Shown here: positions 27,377-36,356 of the stretch, piece after piece
Numbering within the stretch: position 1 is the stretch's first letter
Layout: each line of letters starts with the position of its first letter
Assembly: GCF_021168475.1 (NCBI RefSeq)
Contig: NZ_JAJOZT010000005.1
Span: forward strand, 62,001 to 126,000
Direction: 5' to 3'
Origin: Pseudoclavibacter sp. 13-3
GTDB taxonomy: Bacteria > Actinomycetota > Actinomycetes > Actinomycetales > Microbacteriaceae
Length of the DNA stretch: 64,000 bases
Made by a program: the position numbers and the translations under genes
The notes under the pieces: generated by a model
Database searches by the model: none
Seen by the model: only the letters and a program-made list of their open reading frames with translations
What the model was told of the DNA's origin: nothing

Positions 27377-27601
27377 ATGGAGGTCAGAATCGGTGTTCGT
27401 CAGAGCGCTCGTGAGCTCAGCTTCGAATCGGCTCAGAAGCCGGAAGAGGTGACCGAGGCGGTCAGCACAGCCGTTGCCGACGAGCACGGCGTGCTCAGGC
27501 TGATCGATGACAAGGGGCGCCTCTTCGTCGTTCCCGCAGCGGGCATCGCCTATGTCGAGGTCGGCCCGCAGGAGACCCGCCGCGTCGGCTTCGTCTCCTG
27601 A
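27377..27601 (+). CDS. DUF3107 protein
   Basis: A 74-residue small acidic cytosolic protein of the DUF3107 family (Rv3208A/TB9.4 type). It starts MEVRIGVRQSARELSFES, has a central TEAVSTAVADEHGVLRLIDDKGR segment in pieces of alternating helix and strand, and ends AYVEVGPQETRRVGF, all characteristic. The ATG at 27377 follows GAGGAG by 6 bases. Structure work on such proteins suggests a small alpha/beta fold; function unknown. It is adjacent to the ferritin-like and RhlE genes as in other actinobacteria. Confidence 0.9.
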   Translation: MEVRIGVRQSARELSFESAQKPEEVTEAVSTAVADEHGVLRLIDDKGRLFVVPAAGIAYVEVGPQETRRVGFVS

Positions 27602-27666
27602 CCACGCCGCATCCCGTCAGCAGCTGAGGCTGTGGGCTCGCCGACCTGCCGCAGAAGCCGGGAACG

Positions 27667-28440
27667 CTAGGCGGTGAGCCCAAGCCTCTCCATGCGCGCC
27701 GTATGCCCCGCGATGAGGTCAGCATGCACAGCCTCGATCTGAGAGATCACCTGCTGCACTTCGTCGTCACGATGCAGCGAGGTGTCACGCAGCGCACGCA
27801 GCACCGGGTCTGGCAGCACCATCAGAGCACGGCACCACAGCAGCGAATCGCCCACCAGGCGACGTCCCCACATCGCCAGCCGATCGGCCAGCCAGTCCGT
27901 GCGCTCGATCTCCTGTGCGAGCACCGAGAGCGCAGCGTCCGCATCAGGGCGCTCGGCGACCGGCCAGCGCAGACCGGTGCGCAGTTTCGCCCCTCTGCCG
28001 AGCCGTGCCACGAAGTCGTCGGCGAACCCGTCGACCAGATAGACCGCGAGAACTGCCTCCTGCCACAGGTTCGGGCTGAGCCGAGACCACAGCTCGTCTG
28101 AGTCGGCCTGGTGCACCTGCACGCCGCCGAAGGTCAGCTCGCTGTCGCCCTGGCCGAACGCACCGCGATAGTGACGGTGTCTGATCAGCAGCTCTTCGGC
28201 CACCACGGCGGTCTGCGCGCGCAGGTCGGGCTGCTCGATGAGCGGCAGCACGCCGGTCAGATACTCGAACGCCGACAGTTTGAAATAGGCGAGCGTGCCG
28301 ACCAGCACCTCGGAGTCGGGGGCGAGAAAATCGATGCGCACATTCGTCGGGCGAGACGTGTGGGCAGACTCCGAGCGCGAACGAACACGCAGCTCGGTGC
28401 CCTTCTGGCGGCGACGAAAGAGTTTGAACACGGGCTTCAT
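27667..28440 (-). CDS. Ferritin-like fold protein (MiaE-like, Rv3210c family)
   Basis: A 257-residue ferritin-like four-helix-bundle protein conserved in actinobacteria. Helix-rich throughout; candidate metal ligands include E in FEYLTGVLP, EE in VVAEELLIRHRHYRG (E-x2-H-like spacing, E-L-L-I-R-H), E in QEAVLAVYLVDGFADDF and EIERTDWLADRL. The arrangement resembles the tRNA hydroxylase MiaE/ferritin-like group, but substrate is not known. A basic N-terminus (RRRQKG) precedes the core; no signal peptide. It is convergent with DUF3107 and divergent from rhlE. A possible start at 28440 (ATG) has only a weak GCGGG upstream. Confidence 0.8.
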   Translation of the reverse strand: MKPVFKLFRRRQKGTELRVRSRSESAHTSRPTNVRIDFLAPDSEVLVGTLAYFKLSAFEYLTGVLPLIEQPDLRAQTAVVAEELLIRHRHYRGAFGQGDSELTFGGVQVHQADSDELWSRLSPNLWQEAVLAVYLVDGFADDFVARLGRGAKLRTGLRWPVAERPDADAALSVLAQEIERTDWLADRLAMWGRRLVGDSLLWCRALMVLPDPVLRALRDTSLHRDDEVQQVISQIEAVHADLIAGHTARMERLGLTA

Positions 28441-28487
28441 CGTACCCGCAGTCGATGCGATCTGATGGCAAACGGCCGCTGACCCGG

Positions 28488-28493
28488 TAGAAT
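28488..28493 (+). promoter_or_regulatory. -10 box of the rhlE leader
   Basis: TAGAAT, 7 bases before the ATG of a 16-codon ORF at 28501 and about 120 bases before the rhlE start, so the rhlE transcript should carry a long leader that begins at a leaderless ORF. Confidence 0.55.
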
Positions 28494-28500
28494 CGGAGCG

Positions 28501-28551
28501 ATGCCTGATGACAGGCAGTGCAGATCAGCGCCTTGGGTGCCCGGTCGGTGA
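28501..28551 (+). CDS. Putative leaderless uORF (16 codons) in the rhlE leader
   Basis: ATG at 28501 opens MPDDRQCRSAPWVPGR and stops at TGA 28549-28551. It starts 7 bases after a TAGAAT -10 box, the same geometry as real leaderless starts in this window. A small hairpin (GCCTG-ATGA-CAGGC, 28503-28516) overlaps its beginning. Whether it is translated, or acts as an attenuator for rhlE, cannot be told from sequence. Confidence 0.35.
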   Translation: MPDDRQCRSAPWVPGR

Positions 28552-28613
28552 CGCGACGCACACGTCGTTCCCGACCCGAGAGCACCGATCGGCGCGCAGA
28601 TGAAAGAACACAC

Positions 28614-30116
28614 GTGACCACCTTCAGAGAACTGAACATCGACGACAGCATCGTCTCGGCCCTTGACGACAAGGGCTTCACCGAGGCCTTCCCCATTCAG
28701 GAACAGGCCATTCCGCTCGCCCTCAAGGGCAACGACATCATCGGCCAGGCCAAGACCGGCACCGGCAAGACCCTGGGCTTCGGCCTTCCCGTGCTGCAGG
28801 AGCTCGGCGAGCACCCCGAAGACCACGTGCAGGCCCTCGTGGTCGTGCCCACCCGCGAACTCGCGCAGCAGGTGTACGAAGACCTGCTCTTCGCCGCCTC
28901 GCACCGCCCCGACGTCAAGATCGCGGCGATCTACGGCGGCAAGTCGTACGACGATCAGATCGCCGCGCTGAACGACGGCGCGCAGATCGTCGTCGGCACC
29001 CCCGGCCGCCTGCTCGATCTGAACCAGCAGCACATCCTGCAGCTCGGCCGTGTGCGCTTCGTCGTGCTCGACGAGGCCGACAAGATGCTCGATCTCGGGT
29101 TCCTGCCCGACGTCGAGCGCATCTTCTCGAAGCTGCCCGACGTGCGCCAGACCATGCTGTTCTCGGCCACCATGCCTGGAGCGATCGTCTCGCTGAGCCG
29201 CCGCTTCATGACGCATCCCATCCACGTGCAGGTCGTCGACCCCGACGAGGGCCTCACACAGGCCAACATCGACCACTTCGTCTACCGCGCGCATCCGCTC
29301 GACAAAGACGAGATCATCGGTCGCATCCTGCAGGCTGAGGGCCGCGGCCGCACCGTCATCTTCACCCGCACCAAGCGCGCCGCGAGCCGCCTCGCCGACG
29401 AGCTCGACGACCGCGGATTCAAGGCCGTCGCCGTGCACGGCGATCTCAACCAGGATCAGCGCGAGCGCAACCTCAACAGGTTCCGCAACGGCGAGGCCGA
29501 CGTGCTGGTCGCCACCGACGTGGCCGCCCGCGGCATCGACGTCGACGATGTCACCCACGTGATCAATCACAGCATCCCCGAAGACGAGAAAGACTATCTG
29601 CACCGCGTGGGCCGCACCGGCCGCGCCGGCAAGCACGGCATCGCCGTCACCTTCGTCGACTGGGAGGACGTCGCCCGCTGGGGCATGATCAACAAGGCGC
29701 TCGACTTCGGCCAGCCCGAGCCGACCGAGACCTATTCGACATCGCCGCATCTGTTCAGCGATCTGCACATTCCCGAGGCTGCCACCGGCCGACTCACAGC
29801 ATCGACGCGCAGCGGCGAGCGCCGCAGTTCGCGCGGCGGCCAAGATCACGGCGGACGCGGCGGCCAGGGCTCGCACGACGGACGCCGTGGCGGGCGCCGC
29901 GGCAACGGTCGCGGGCGCGAGCACGGAGACCGCGACCGGCCCCACAGCGATCGTCGTGACGACCATCGTTCACAGGGCGGGCAGCAGGGCGAGGCGAAGC
30001 AGGAGCAGACGGGCGAGGCCGCGAAGCCTCGTCGCCGTCGTCGCCGGCGCGGTCATGGTCAGGGCGGCGAAGCCGGTCAGGGTCACGGTCAGCAGACCGC
30101 GGCCTCGGCCGAATAG
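28614..30116 (+). CDS. rhlE: DEAD-box RNA helicase
   Basis: A 500-residue ATP-dependent RNA helicase that remodels structured RNA or ribosome intermediates. Motifs in order: FPIQEQAIPLAL (Q motif, about 27-37), AKTGTGKT (46-53), VVPTRELAQQV (Ia), VLDEADKML (DEAD variant DEAD-K, II), FSATMP (III), VARDV-type ATDVAARGIDVDDV (V) and HRVGRTGRAG (VI). After about residue 395 comes a long basic, Gly/Arg-rich tail with RGGQDHGGRGGQG-like repeats and a run of Arg, typical of RNA-binding extensions. Start chosen at GTG 28614, where family homology begins; a short ATG frame at 28600 is out of frame. The long leader suggests cold- or structure-responsive regulation. Confidence 0.92.
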   Translation: MTTFRELNIDDSIVSALDDKGFTEAFPIQEQAIPLALKGNDIIGQAKTGTGKTLGFGLPVLQELGEHPEDHVQALVVVPTRELAQQVYEDLLFAASHRPDVKIAAIYGGKSYDDQIAALNDGAQIVVGTPGRLLDLNQQHILQLGRVRFVVLDEADKMLDLGFLPDVERIFSKLPDVRQTMLFSATMPGAIVSLSRRFMTHPIHVQVVDPDEGLTQANIDHFVYRAHPLDKDEIIGRILQAEGRGRTVIFTRTKRAASRLADELDDRGFKAVAVHGDLNQDQRERNLNRFRNGEADVLVATDVAARGIDVDDVTHVINHSIPEDEKDYLHRVGRTGRAGKHGIAVTFVDWEDVARWGMINKALDFGQPEPTETYSTSPHLFSDLHIPEAATGRLTASTRSGERRSSRGGQDHGGRGGQGSHDGRRGGRRGNGRGREHGDRDRPHSDRRDDHRSQGGQQGEAKQEQTGEAAKPRRRRRRRGHGQGGEAGQGHGQQTAASAE

Positions 30117-30166
30117 TCAGACCTGATCCGCAGGCAGATCGGGGCGGGTCAGCGGCGCGGGCAAGA

Positions 30167-31246
30167 TCAGCGCGTGTGCCCGCCCAACCCGGTTTCTTCG
30201 CCTGCGGCCGCGAGGTCGCGACGCAGCTCCTTGGGCAGCGAGAAGGTGAGGTCTTCTTCGCCGGTGCGCACCTCCTCGACGTCACGCCAGCCGGCCTCGG
30301 CGAGCGCGGCCAGCACTTCGTCGACGAGCACGTCGGGCACCGAGGCGCCTGAGGTGATTCCGATGGTGCGCACGCCGGCGAGCCATTCGGGCTGAATCTC
30401 ATGCGCGAAGTCGATGCGGTGCGCGGCCCGAGAGCCGTGATCGAGCGCGACGTCGACGAGCCGCATGGTGTTCGACGAGTTGGACGAGCCGACGACCAGC
30501 ACCAGGTCGGAGCGCGCCGCGATGTTCTTGATCGCGATCTGTCGGTTCGACGTGGCGTAGCAGATGTCGTCGCTCGGGGGGCTGGCCAGTTCGGGAAACC
30601 GTTCGTGCAGCCGCTCGACCGTGCGCATCGTCTCGTCGACCGAGAGCGTGGTCTGGCTGAGCCAGACGGTCTTCGCCGGGTCGCGCACCACCACGTGGTC
30701 GACCTCGCTGGGGTCGTTCACGATCTGCACGTGGTCGGGCGCCTCGCCTGAGGTGCCTTCGACCTCTTCATGACCGCGGTGACCGATCAGCAGGATGTCA
30801 TAGTCCTGCTTCGCGTATCGCCTCGCCTCGCGATGCACTTTCGTGACGAGCGGACAGGTGGCGTCGATGGCCTGCAGCTCGCGCTCTGCGGCCTCGGCGA
30901 CCACGCTGGGAGCGACGCCGTGCGCACTGAAGACGACGTGCGCCCCCGAGGGCACTTCGTCGAGCTCTTCGACGAAGACCGCTCCGTCTTCCTCGAGTTC
31001 GGCGACGACGTGTCTGTTGTGCACGATCTGTTTGCGCACGTAGACGGGGGCGCCATAGATCTTGAGCGCTCTCTGCACAGCCACAACGGCACGGTCGACT
31101 CCTGCACAATACCCGCGTGGGGCAGCCAGCAGCACCCGACGAGGGGGCAGACTGTCATCATCAGCGATCACCGGCAGCACCGGCGCGGCGCGGGGAACGC
31201 GCGGAGTCGGCACGAAGACGGGATCGTTCGCGGCTTCTGGTGTCAC
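30167..31246 (-). CDS. ispH: 4-hydroxy-3-methylbut-2-enyl diphosphate reductase
   Basis: About 359 residues; last enzyme of the MEP isoprenoid pathway, reducing HMBPP to IPP and DMAPP with a [4Fe-4S] cluster. The three cluster Cys are present: C47 in [11 protein letters not shown]131 in [11 protein letters not shown] and C229 in [10 protein letters not shown], with active-site His in QIVHNRHVV and FSAHGV and the [10 protein letters not shown] segment. Start: GTG at 31246, with a TATCAT -10 box 6 bases upstream (leaderless); the much longer upstream frame has no homology. It is divergent from xseA. A short linker of about 40 residues precedes the core, usual for Micrococcales. Confidence 0.95.
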   Translation of the reverse strand: MTPEAANDPVFVPTPRVPRAAPVLPVIADDDSLPPRRVLLAAPRGYCAGVDRAVVAVQRALKIYGAPVYVRKQIVHNRHVVAELEEDGAVFVEELDEVPSGAHVVFSAHGVAPSVVAEAAERELQAIDATCPLVTKVHREARRYAKQDYDILLIGHRGHEEVEGTSGEAPDHVQIVNDPSEVDHVVVRDPAKTVWLSQTTLSVDETMRTVERLHERFPELASPPSDDICYATSNRQIAIKNIAARSDLVLVVGSSNSSNTMRLVDVALDHGSRAAHRIDFAHEIQPEWLAGVRTIGITSGASVPDVLVDEVLAALAEAGWRDVEEVRTGEEDLTFSLPKELRRDLAAAGEETGLGGHTR

Positions 31247-31394
31247 ACCTTCATGATACGGTGCCACCGTCGCCGCGGCAGCTGACTGCGCACTCGGCCG
31301 CGCAAGGCGGTGCACACGGCAGGCATGTTGCGGGCTGCGGGCTGCGACCAGAGATGGTTCGGCCGCAGCGGGCACGACATGAGACAGGAGCACG

Positions 31395-32654
31395 ATGAGC
31401 GAGCAGGTTCAGCACGACGGCCCGGCGACGTCCGACGCGCCATGGTCGGTCGCACGAGTGGCGAAGCAGCTCAAGGGCTATATCGACCGTCTCGGCGGCA
31501 TCTGGGTCGAAGGCGAGATCACACAGTGGAACGTGCGCGGCGGCAACGTCTTCGGCAAGCTCAAAGACCTTGACCAAGACGCCACGTTCTCGTTCGCCAT
31601 CTGGTCGTCGACCGCCCGCCGCATCGATCTCGGCGAGTTCAACCAGGGCGACCGCGTCGTCGGGCTCTTCACCCCGAATTACTGGCCCAAGGGCGGGTCG
31701 CTCACCTTCGTGACCTCCCAGCTGCGTCACGCCGGGCTGGGCGAGCTGCTCGAACGACTCGAACGCCTGCGTCGACAGCTCGCCGCCGAAGGGCTCTTCG
31801 CCGTCGAGCGCAAGCGGCGCCTGCCGTTCCTGCCCGGTTTGATCGGTCTTATCACCGGGGCGAACTCAGACGCCGAGAAAGACGTGCTGCGCAACTCCGC
31901 CCTGCGCTGGCCCGCCGTGCGCTTTCGAACCATCCACACCGCAGTGCAGGGCGAACGCGTGCCCGACGAGGTCGTGGCCGCGATTCAGCAGCTCGATGCA
32001 GACCCCGAGGTCGAAGTCATCATCATCGCCCGTGGTGGCGGCGACTTTCAGCACCTGCTCGGGTTCAGCGACGAACGGGTGCTGCGCACGGCAGCAGCGG
32101 CGCACACTCCGATCGTCAGCGCCATCGGTCACGAGAACGATCGCCCGCTGCTCGATGAGGTCGCCGATCTGCGCGCCTCGACTCCGACCGACGCCGCCAA
32201 GCGGGTGGTGCCAGACGTCTCAGACGAGCTGCTGCGCACCACACAGGCGCGCACCCGCCTGCTGACGGCGATGAGCAGCCGCCTGCGCAACGAGCACGAG
32301 CGGCTGGCGCAGCTGCGCAGTCGTCCGGTCATGCGCGACCCTGAGTGGATGCTCCACGAGCGCGCCGAAGACGTCAACCGGCTGCGAGACCGCTCGTCCG
32401 AGCTGTTCGTCCGCACGCTCGAACGGGGGCACAGCCAGATCGAGGCTCTTCGTGGGCACCTCGTCGCGCTCTCTCCGCTCTCGACGCTCAAACGGGGATA
32501 CTCGATCGCCCGTCTCGACGACGGCACCGTGCTCACGAACGCCGCCGATGCGACCGTCGGGCAGCACGTCTCGGTGCTGCTGGCCGCAGGAGAGCTGCAG
32601 AGCACCGTCGACCAGATCTCAGACCATCATCTCGCCGCCGCAGAGAGAAAGTAG
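31395..32654 (+). CDS. xseA: Exodeoxyribonuclease VII large subunit
   Basis: A 419-residue catalytic subunit that degrades single-stranded DNA from both ends with XseB. The N-terminal OB-fold domain (about 17-115) begins [24 protein letters not shown] in pieces and contains [10 protein letters not shown]. The exonuclease domain follows: [65 protein letters not shown], and the C-terminal GYSIAR motif near residue 370. The long coiled-coil helices between (about 275-350) match the family. Start: ATG at 31395 after CAGGAG. The TAG stop codon forms the first bases of a putative -10 box for xseB. Confidence 0.95.
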   Translation: MSEQVQHDGPATSDAPWSVARVAKQLKGYIDRLGGIWVEGEITQWNVRGGNVFGKLKDLDQDATFSFAIWSSTARRIDLGEFNQGDRVVGLFTPNYWPKGGSLTFVTSQLRHAGLGELLERLERLRRQLAAEGLFAVERKRRLPFLPGLIGLITGANSDAEKDVLRNSALRWPAVRFRTIHTAVQGERVPDEVVAAIQQLDADPEVEVIIIARGGGDFQHLLGFSDERVLRTAAAAHTPIVSAIGHENDRPLLDEVADLRASTPTDAAKRVVPDVSDELLRTTQARTRLLTAMSSRLRNEHERLAQLRSRPVMRDPEWMLHERAEDVNRLRDRSSELFVRTLERGHSQIEALRGHLVALSPLSTLKRGYSIARLDDGTVLTNAADATVGQHVSVLLAAGELQSTVDQISDHHLAAAERK

Positions 32655-32657
32655 ACT
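32652..32657 (+). promoter_or_regulatory. xseB -10 box overlapping the xseA stop codon
   Basis: TAGACT, whose first three bases are the xseA stop; the xseB ATG follows after 7 bases, so xseB could be made from its own leaderless mRNA. Confidence 0.5.
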
Positions 32658-32664
32658 GTCGATC

Positions 32665-32982
32665 ATGGCTCACGACTATGCGCAAGAGGTCGCCGACCTC
32701 TCTTATGAGACCGCTCGCGACCAATTGGCCGAAACCGTCAATCGTCTCGAGCAAGGCGGTGCGACCCTCGAAGAGTCGCTCGAGCTCTGGGAGCGCGGCA
32801 CCGCCCTCGCTGATCGCTGCGAGCAGTGGCTCACCGGCGCACGCCAGCGCCTCGAGGCCGCGCAAGAGACCTCAGCAGCAGGTCGGCAGAGCGCCGTGGC
32901 AGGCGACGAGGACACCGGTGCTGCCGGTGCTGGTGCTGCCGGCGCTGCAGCGACGAGCACAGGCGACGATGACGTCTTCTGA
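32665..32982 (+). CDS. xseB: Exodeoxyribonuclease VII small subunit
   Basis: About 105 residues. The first 65 match Xse[35 protein letters not shown] in consecutive pieces, then [17 protein letters not shown], the helical hairpin that clamps XseA. The C-terminal 40 residues are an Ala/Gly/Asp-rich low-complexity tail not needed in the family (usual length 70-80). ATG at 32665 lies 10 bases after the xseA stop and 7 bases after a TAGACT box. Its end overlaps the start of the DUF4245 gene by 14 bases, so all three probably share an operon. Confidence 0.93.
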   Translation: MAHDYAQEVADLSYETARDQLAETVNRLEQGGATLEESLELWERGTALADRCEQWLTGARQRLEAAQETSAAGRQSAVAGDEDTGAAGAGAAGAAATSTGDDDVF

Positions 32983-33640
32983 TCAGACCGAGCGCGTCGC
33001 CAGTTCAACTGCCGACAGCCCAGCTGACAGCGACCGAGCAGTTGCGCCTCCGCGCGGCCCGGTGCCGTCTCAGGCCTCTGACTCTGCGAAGAAGCACCGC
33101 GCCCAGCAGACGCTGCGCAATCTGATTCTCGCGATCATCGCATGCGCTGGCGTGCTCGTGCTGATGCTCATCGTCGTGCCCCGCGACAACTCACCGATGC
33201 ACGATGCCGTCGACTTCCAGGGCACGGCGCAGGGCATCCAGCCGACCATCGACTGGCAGCTCGCGGTTCCCGAACCGGGCCAGGGCTGGCAGGCGAATCG
33301 CGCCGACATCGACCAGGAGCCCACGAACCAGCTGCAAGTCTGGACGATCGGGTTCCTGACGCCAAGACACCAATACATCCGGTTTGAGCAGGTCAGGGGG
33401 GCGAACCCGACTTGGGTCAGCCAGGATCTCGACGGCCGACGGCCGACCGGCCAGATCGAGCTCTCCGGCCATGCGTTCACCGTCTATGACCAGCGAGACT
33501 CCCCCGACTTTCAGAAGGGGCAGAACGATTACGCGCTGACCACCGAGGTCGCGGGAACTACACTGATCTTCAACGGAACAGCCGATGACGACGAGTTCGC
33601 CCAGCTGGTCGACGCGACTTTGACCTCGCTGAACAGCTGA
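32969..33640 (+). CDS. DUF4245 membrane-anchored protein
   Basis: A 223-residue actinobacterial protein: a polar N-terminus, one membrane helix at about residues 51-69 ([19 protein letters not shown]), then a periplasm-side domain with [22 protein letters not shown] and TWVSQDLDG typical of DUF4245. It has a Type II orientation (no cleavage site). The ATG at 32969 lies inside the xseB end (14-base overlap), indicating translational coupling. Function unknown; in many actinobacteria the gene sits between xseB and fumarase genes as here. Confidence 0.87.
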   Translation: MTSSDQTERVASSTADSPADSDRAVAPPRGPVPSQASDSAKKHRAQQTLRNLILAIIACAGVLVLMLIVVPRDNSPMHDAVDFQGTAQGIQPTIDWQLAVPEPGQGWQANRADIDQEPTNQLQVWTIGFLTPRHQYIRFEQVRGANPTWVSQDLDGRRPTGQIELSGHAFTVYDQRDSPDFQKGQNDYALTTEVAGTTLIFNGTADDDEFAQLVDATLTSLNS

Positions 33641-33684
33641 CCCCCGATCGGACGAACCGTCGCACACCGGCACGAAGGAGAGCC

Positions 33685-34356
33685 ATGAGCGAGCTGGAAC
33701 TTGGTACGCCTCAAGAGGTATGGGATGAGCTGCAGGAGGGCAACGACCGTTTCGCCACGATGCGCTGTCGCCACCCGCATCGCGATGAGGCTCGCCGACA
33801 GGAGCTGCTGACCGGGCAGTCTCCGAAAGCAGTCGTCTTGGGCTGTGGCGATTCCCGTGTGCCTGCCGAGATCGTGTTCGATGCGGGCCTCGGCGATCTC
33901 TTCGTCGTACGCAACGCCGGCGCCGTCATCGGCACCAGCATCCTCGGATCGATCGAATTCGCGGTCGGCTCGCTGCACGTGCCGCTGGTGATGGTGATGG
34001 GTCACGAGAGCTGCGGCGCGATCGCCGGAGCCATCGCCGCCGCAGACCCGGAGCAGCCGACGCCCCCCGGCTACTTTCTCGAAGAGCTGCTGCACCGCAT
34101 CAAGCCGGCAGTCACGCAGGCCGGGCGAGACGGTGACACTTCGCCGCGACACATCGGCGAGCTGCAGGTCGAGAATACGGTGCAGGCCATCATGGAACGT
34201 TCCGAGCTCGTCGCCGCCGCGGTGAGCCGTGGCGAGACCGCGGTGGTCGGCAGCATCTACGATCTGAGCACCTCACGTGTGCGCGCCATCACTGCGCGCG
34301 GCCTCGACCTCGGGCAGTCGGTCACGAGCACCGCCGGGCGCGAGCTCTCCCACTGA
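33685..34356 (+). CDS. Beta-class carbonic anhydrase
   Basis: A 223-residue zinc enzyme interconverting CO2 and bicarbonate. Zn ligands and catalytic dyad are visible: C54-x-D56-x-R58 in GCGDSRVP, and H107-x2-C110 in MGHESCGAI; DLFVVRNAGA is the dimer/active-site segment. The ATG at 33685 follows GAAGGAGAG. It lies between DUF4245 and fumarase, so it may supply bicarbonate for anaplerotic carboxylation (inference). Length is normal for the family; no signal peptide. Confidence 0.95.
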   Translation: MSELELGTPQEVWDELQEGNDRFATMRCRHPHRDEARRQELLTGQSPKAVVLGCGDSRVPAEIVFDAGLGDLFVVRNAGAVIGTSILGSIEFAVGSLHVPLVMVMGHESCGAIAGAIAAADPEQPTPPGYFLEELLHRIKPAVTQAGRDGDTSPRHIGELQVENTVQAIMERSELVAAAVSRGETAVVGSIYDLSTSRVRAITARGLDLGQSVTSTAGRELSH

Positions 34357-34425
34357 CCCCACCACCGCATCCACCTCGAAGCTGCACGTGCAACGCAGCA
34401 CAGAACAGAAAGAAGGGCTGTAACA

Positions 34426-35817
34426 GTGACCGAATACCGCATCGAGCACGACACCATGGGAGAGGTCAGAGTTCCTGCTGACGCACTCTACGGCGCACAG
34501 ACGCAGCGAGCCGTCGAGAACTTCCCCATCTCGGGCACCGGGTTGGAGCACCGGCACATCGCCGCGCTGGCGCACATCAAGAAAGCCGCCGCGCTGGCGA
34601 ACGCCGAGCTGGGCATTCTCGAGCAAGACGTCGCTCAGGCGATCGCCGACGCCGCTGACAAGGTCGTCACCGGCGAGTACGACCGGCACTTCCCCATCGA
34701 TGTCTACCAGACCGGGTCGGGCACGTCTTCGAACATGAACACCAACGAGGTGCTGGCCAATCTTGCGTCGCAGGCGCTCGGCAAGCCGGTGCACCCGAAC
34801 GACAATGTGAACGCCTCGCAGTCGTCGAACGATGTGTTCCCGACGTCGGTGCACGTGGCCGTCACCGGTGCGCTGCTCGAAGATCTCATCCCGTCGCTCG
34901 ACGAGCTCGCCCGCTCGCTCGAGGCGAAGCGCGATGAGTGGAAGGACGTCGTCAAGGCCGGCCGCACCCATCTGATGGACGCCACCCCGGTGACCGTCGG
35001 TCAGGAGTTCGGCGGCTACGCGCGTCAGATTCGTCTGGGCATCGAGCGCGTCGAGGCTGCACTGCCACGCGTCGCAGAGGTGCCGCTGGGCGGCACCGCG
35101 ACCGGCACCGGCATCAACACGCCGAAGGGCTTTCCGCAGAAGGTCATCGAGCTGCTGCGTGAAGACACCGGGCTGCCCATCACCGAGGCGAAAGATCACT
35201 TCGAGGCTCAGGGCGCGCGCGACGCGCTGGTCGAGGCGTCGGGCGCGCTGCGCACCATCGCCGTCAGCCTGATCAAGATTCAGAACGACCTGCGCTGGGC
35301 GTCGTCAGGCCCCAACGCCGGTCTGGGCGAGCTGCACCTGCCCGATCTGCAGCCCGGCTCGTCGATCATGCCCGGCAAGGTCAACCCGGTGATTCCCGAG
35401 GCGGTGCTGCAGGTCGCCTCGCGCGTCATCGGCAACGACACGGTTGCGACCTGGGCTGGTGCCTCGGGCAACTTCGAGCTCAACGTGCAGATTCCGGTGA
35501 TCGCCAATGCACTGCTCGAGTCGATCCGCCTGCTGAGCAACTCGACGCACCTGCTCGCGGTCAAGACCGTCGACGGCATCAAGGTCAACGTCGAGCGTGC
35601 TCGCCAGCTGGCAGAGTCGTCACCGTCGATCGTCACACCGCTGAACCGGGTGATCGGCTATGAGAGCGCGGCGAAGATCGCGAAGTACGCCGTGGCCAAC
35701 AAGGTCACCGTGCGCGAGGCGACCATCGCCCTCGGCTTCGTCGAGCGTGGCGAGATCACCGAAGAGCAGCTCGACAAGGCCCTCGACGTGCTGTCGATGA
35801 CCTCGCCGAATCTCTGA
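34426..35817 (+). CDS. fumC: Class II fumarate hydratase
   Basis: A 463-residue fumarase of the TCA cycle (fumarate + water to malate), tetrameric, iron-independent. Diagnostic segments: [18 protein letters not shown], the N-terminal [22 protein letters not shown], the [10 protein letters not shown] segment, [10 protein letters not shown] and the lyase signature [12 protein letters not shown]. Start: GTG at 34426 with an AGAAGG ribosome-binding site. Followed by a strong terminator hairpin, so it ends this transcription unit. Confidence 0.97.
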   Translation: MTEYRIEHDTMGEVRVPADALYGAQTQRAVENFPISGTGLEHRHIAALAHIKKAAALANAELGILEQDVAQAIADAADKVVTGEYDRHFPIDVYQTGSGTSSNMNTNEVLANLASQALGKPVHPNDNVNASQSSNDVFPTSVHVAVTGALLEDLIPSLDELARSLEAKRDEWKDVVKAGRTHLMDATPVTVGQEFGGYARQIRLGIERVEAALPRVAEVPLGGTATGTGINTPKGFPQKVIELLREDTGLPITEAKDHFEAQGARDALVEASGALRTIAVSLIKIQNDLRWASSGPNAGLGELHLPDLQPGSSIMPGKVNPVIPEAVLQVASRVIGNDTVATWAGASGNFELNVQIPVIANALLESIRLLSNSTHLLAVKTVDGIKVNVERARQLAESSPSIVTPLNRVIGYESAAKIAKYAVANKVTVREATIALGFVERGEITEEQLDKALDVLSMTSPNL

Positions 35818-35832
35818 TTCGCGCAAGTTCTG

Positions 35833-35880
35833 CGGGGAGTGGCCAGTGCCAGATCGGGGCACCGGCCACTCCCCGTTTTT
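35833..35880 (+). terminator. Rho-independent terminator of fumC
   Basis: CGGGGAGTGGCC pairs with GGCCACTCCCCG, extended past a bulge by GTGCC/GGCAC, and is followed by TTTTT. One of the clearest terminators in the window. Confidence 0.93.
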
Positions 35881-36356
35881 CTGTGCCTTCACTCTGCTCT
35901 CTCGGCGCACCCGAGGCATCAGCCGACACGTGTGTCCCAGCACGACCGCGGCATGAGACGATGCTCGGTTCTCTGCGTGCGATGAGCACCCGGTCGTGCC
36001 CCATTCCGTTTCGCCCCGACCTGATGCTCTGAGAGTGCTGTGGATCTCTCTCTTTTGGCAGGCGAGCAGCGCGACGAAACCTCTTGAGGCATACCAACTT
36101 CCAGCTCGCTCGTGGACCTACGGCCGCAGTCGCAGCAGAGCGAAACGATGGCGAGCTACCCAGTATCAGCTGCAGGCAACACGGGCGTCGCTCAGTGTTC
36201 ACCGGAGCGTCACGCGGTCACACGCAGAATGAACTGGAATCGCGCCAATTCTGCTTTAGGCTCAAGACAACCGATCACCCGATCGGCGCGGGTAGGGCCT
36301 CCCCTCCCGAAAGGAAGGCAGCGGCCCCTCACGCATCAGTCGTCTGAGGAGTCAAC
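35881..36356. other. Long spacer upstream of the PIN-PhoH gene
   Basis: About 476 bases with no credible gene. It contains a plausible phoH promoter (TAGGCT near 36257-36262) about 95 bases before the start, and the segment 36296-36335 is purine/pyrimidine-blocked (CCTCCCCTCCCGAAAGGAAGG), able to form a short hairpin with a GAAA loop. Nothing else is recognised. Confidence 0.5.

Noticed and set aside
28437-29966. A 509-residue minus-strand frame inside rhlE
   Set aside because: It is the antisense shadow of a well-conserved DEAD-box gene; composition (Ala/Val/Asp/His-rich) and lack of homology motifs match a complement of codon-biased DNA.
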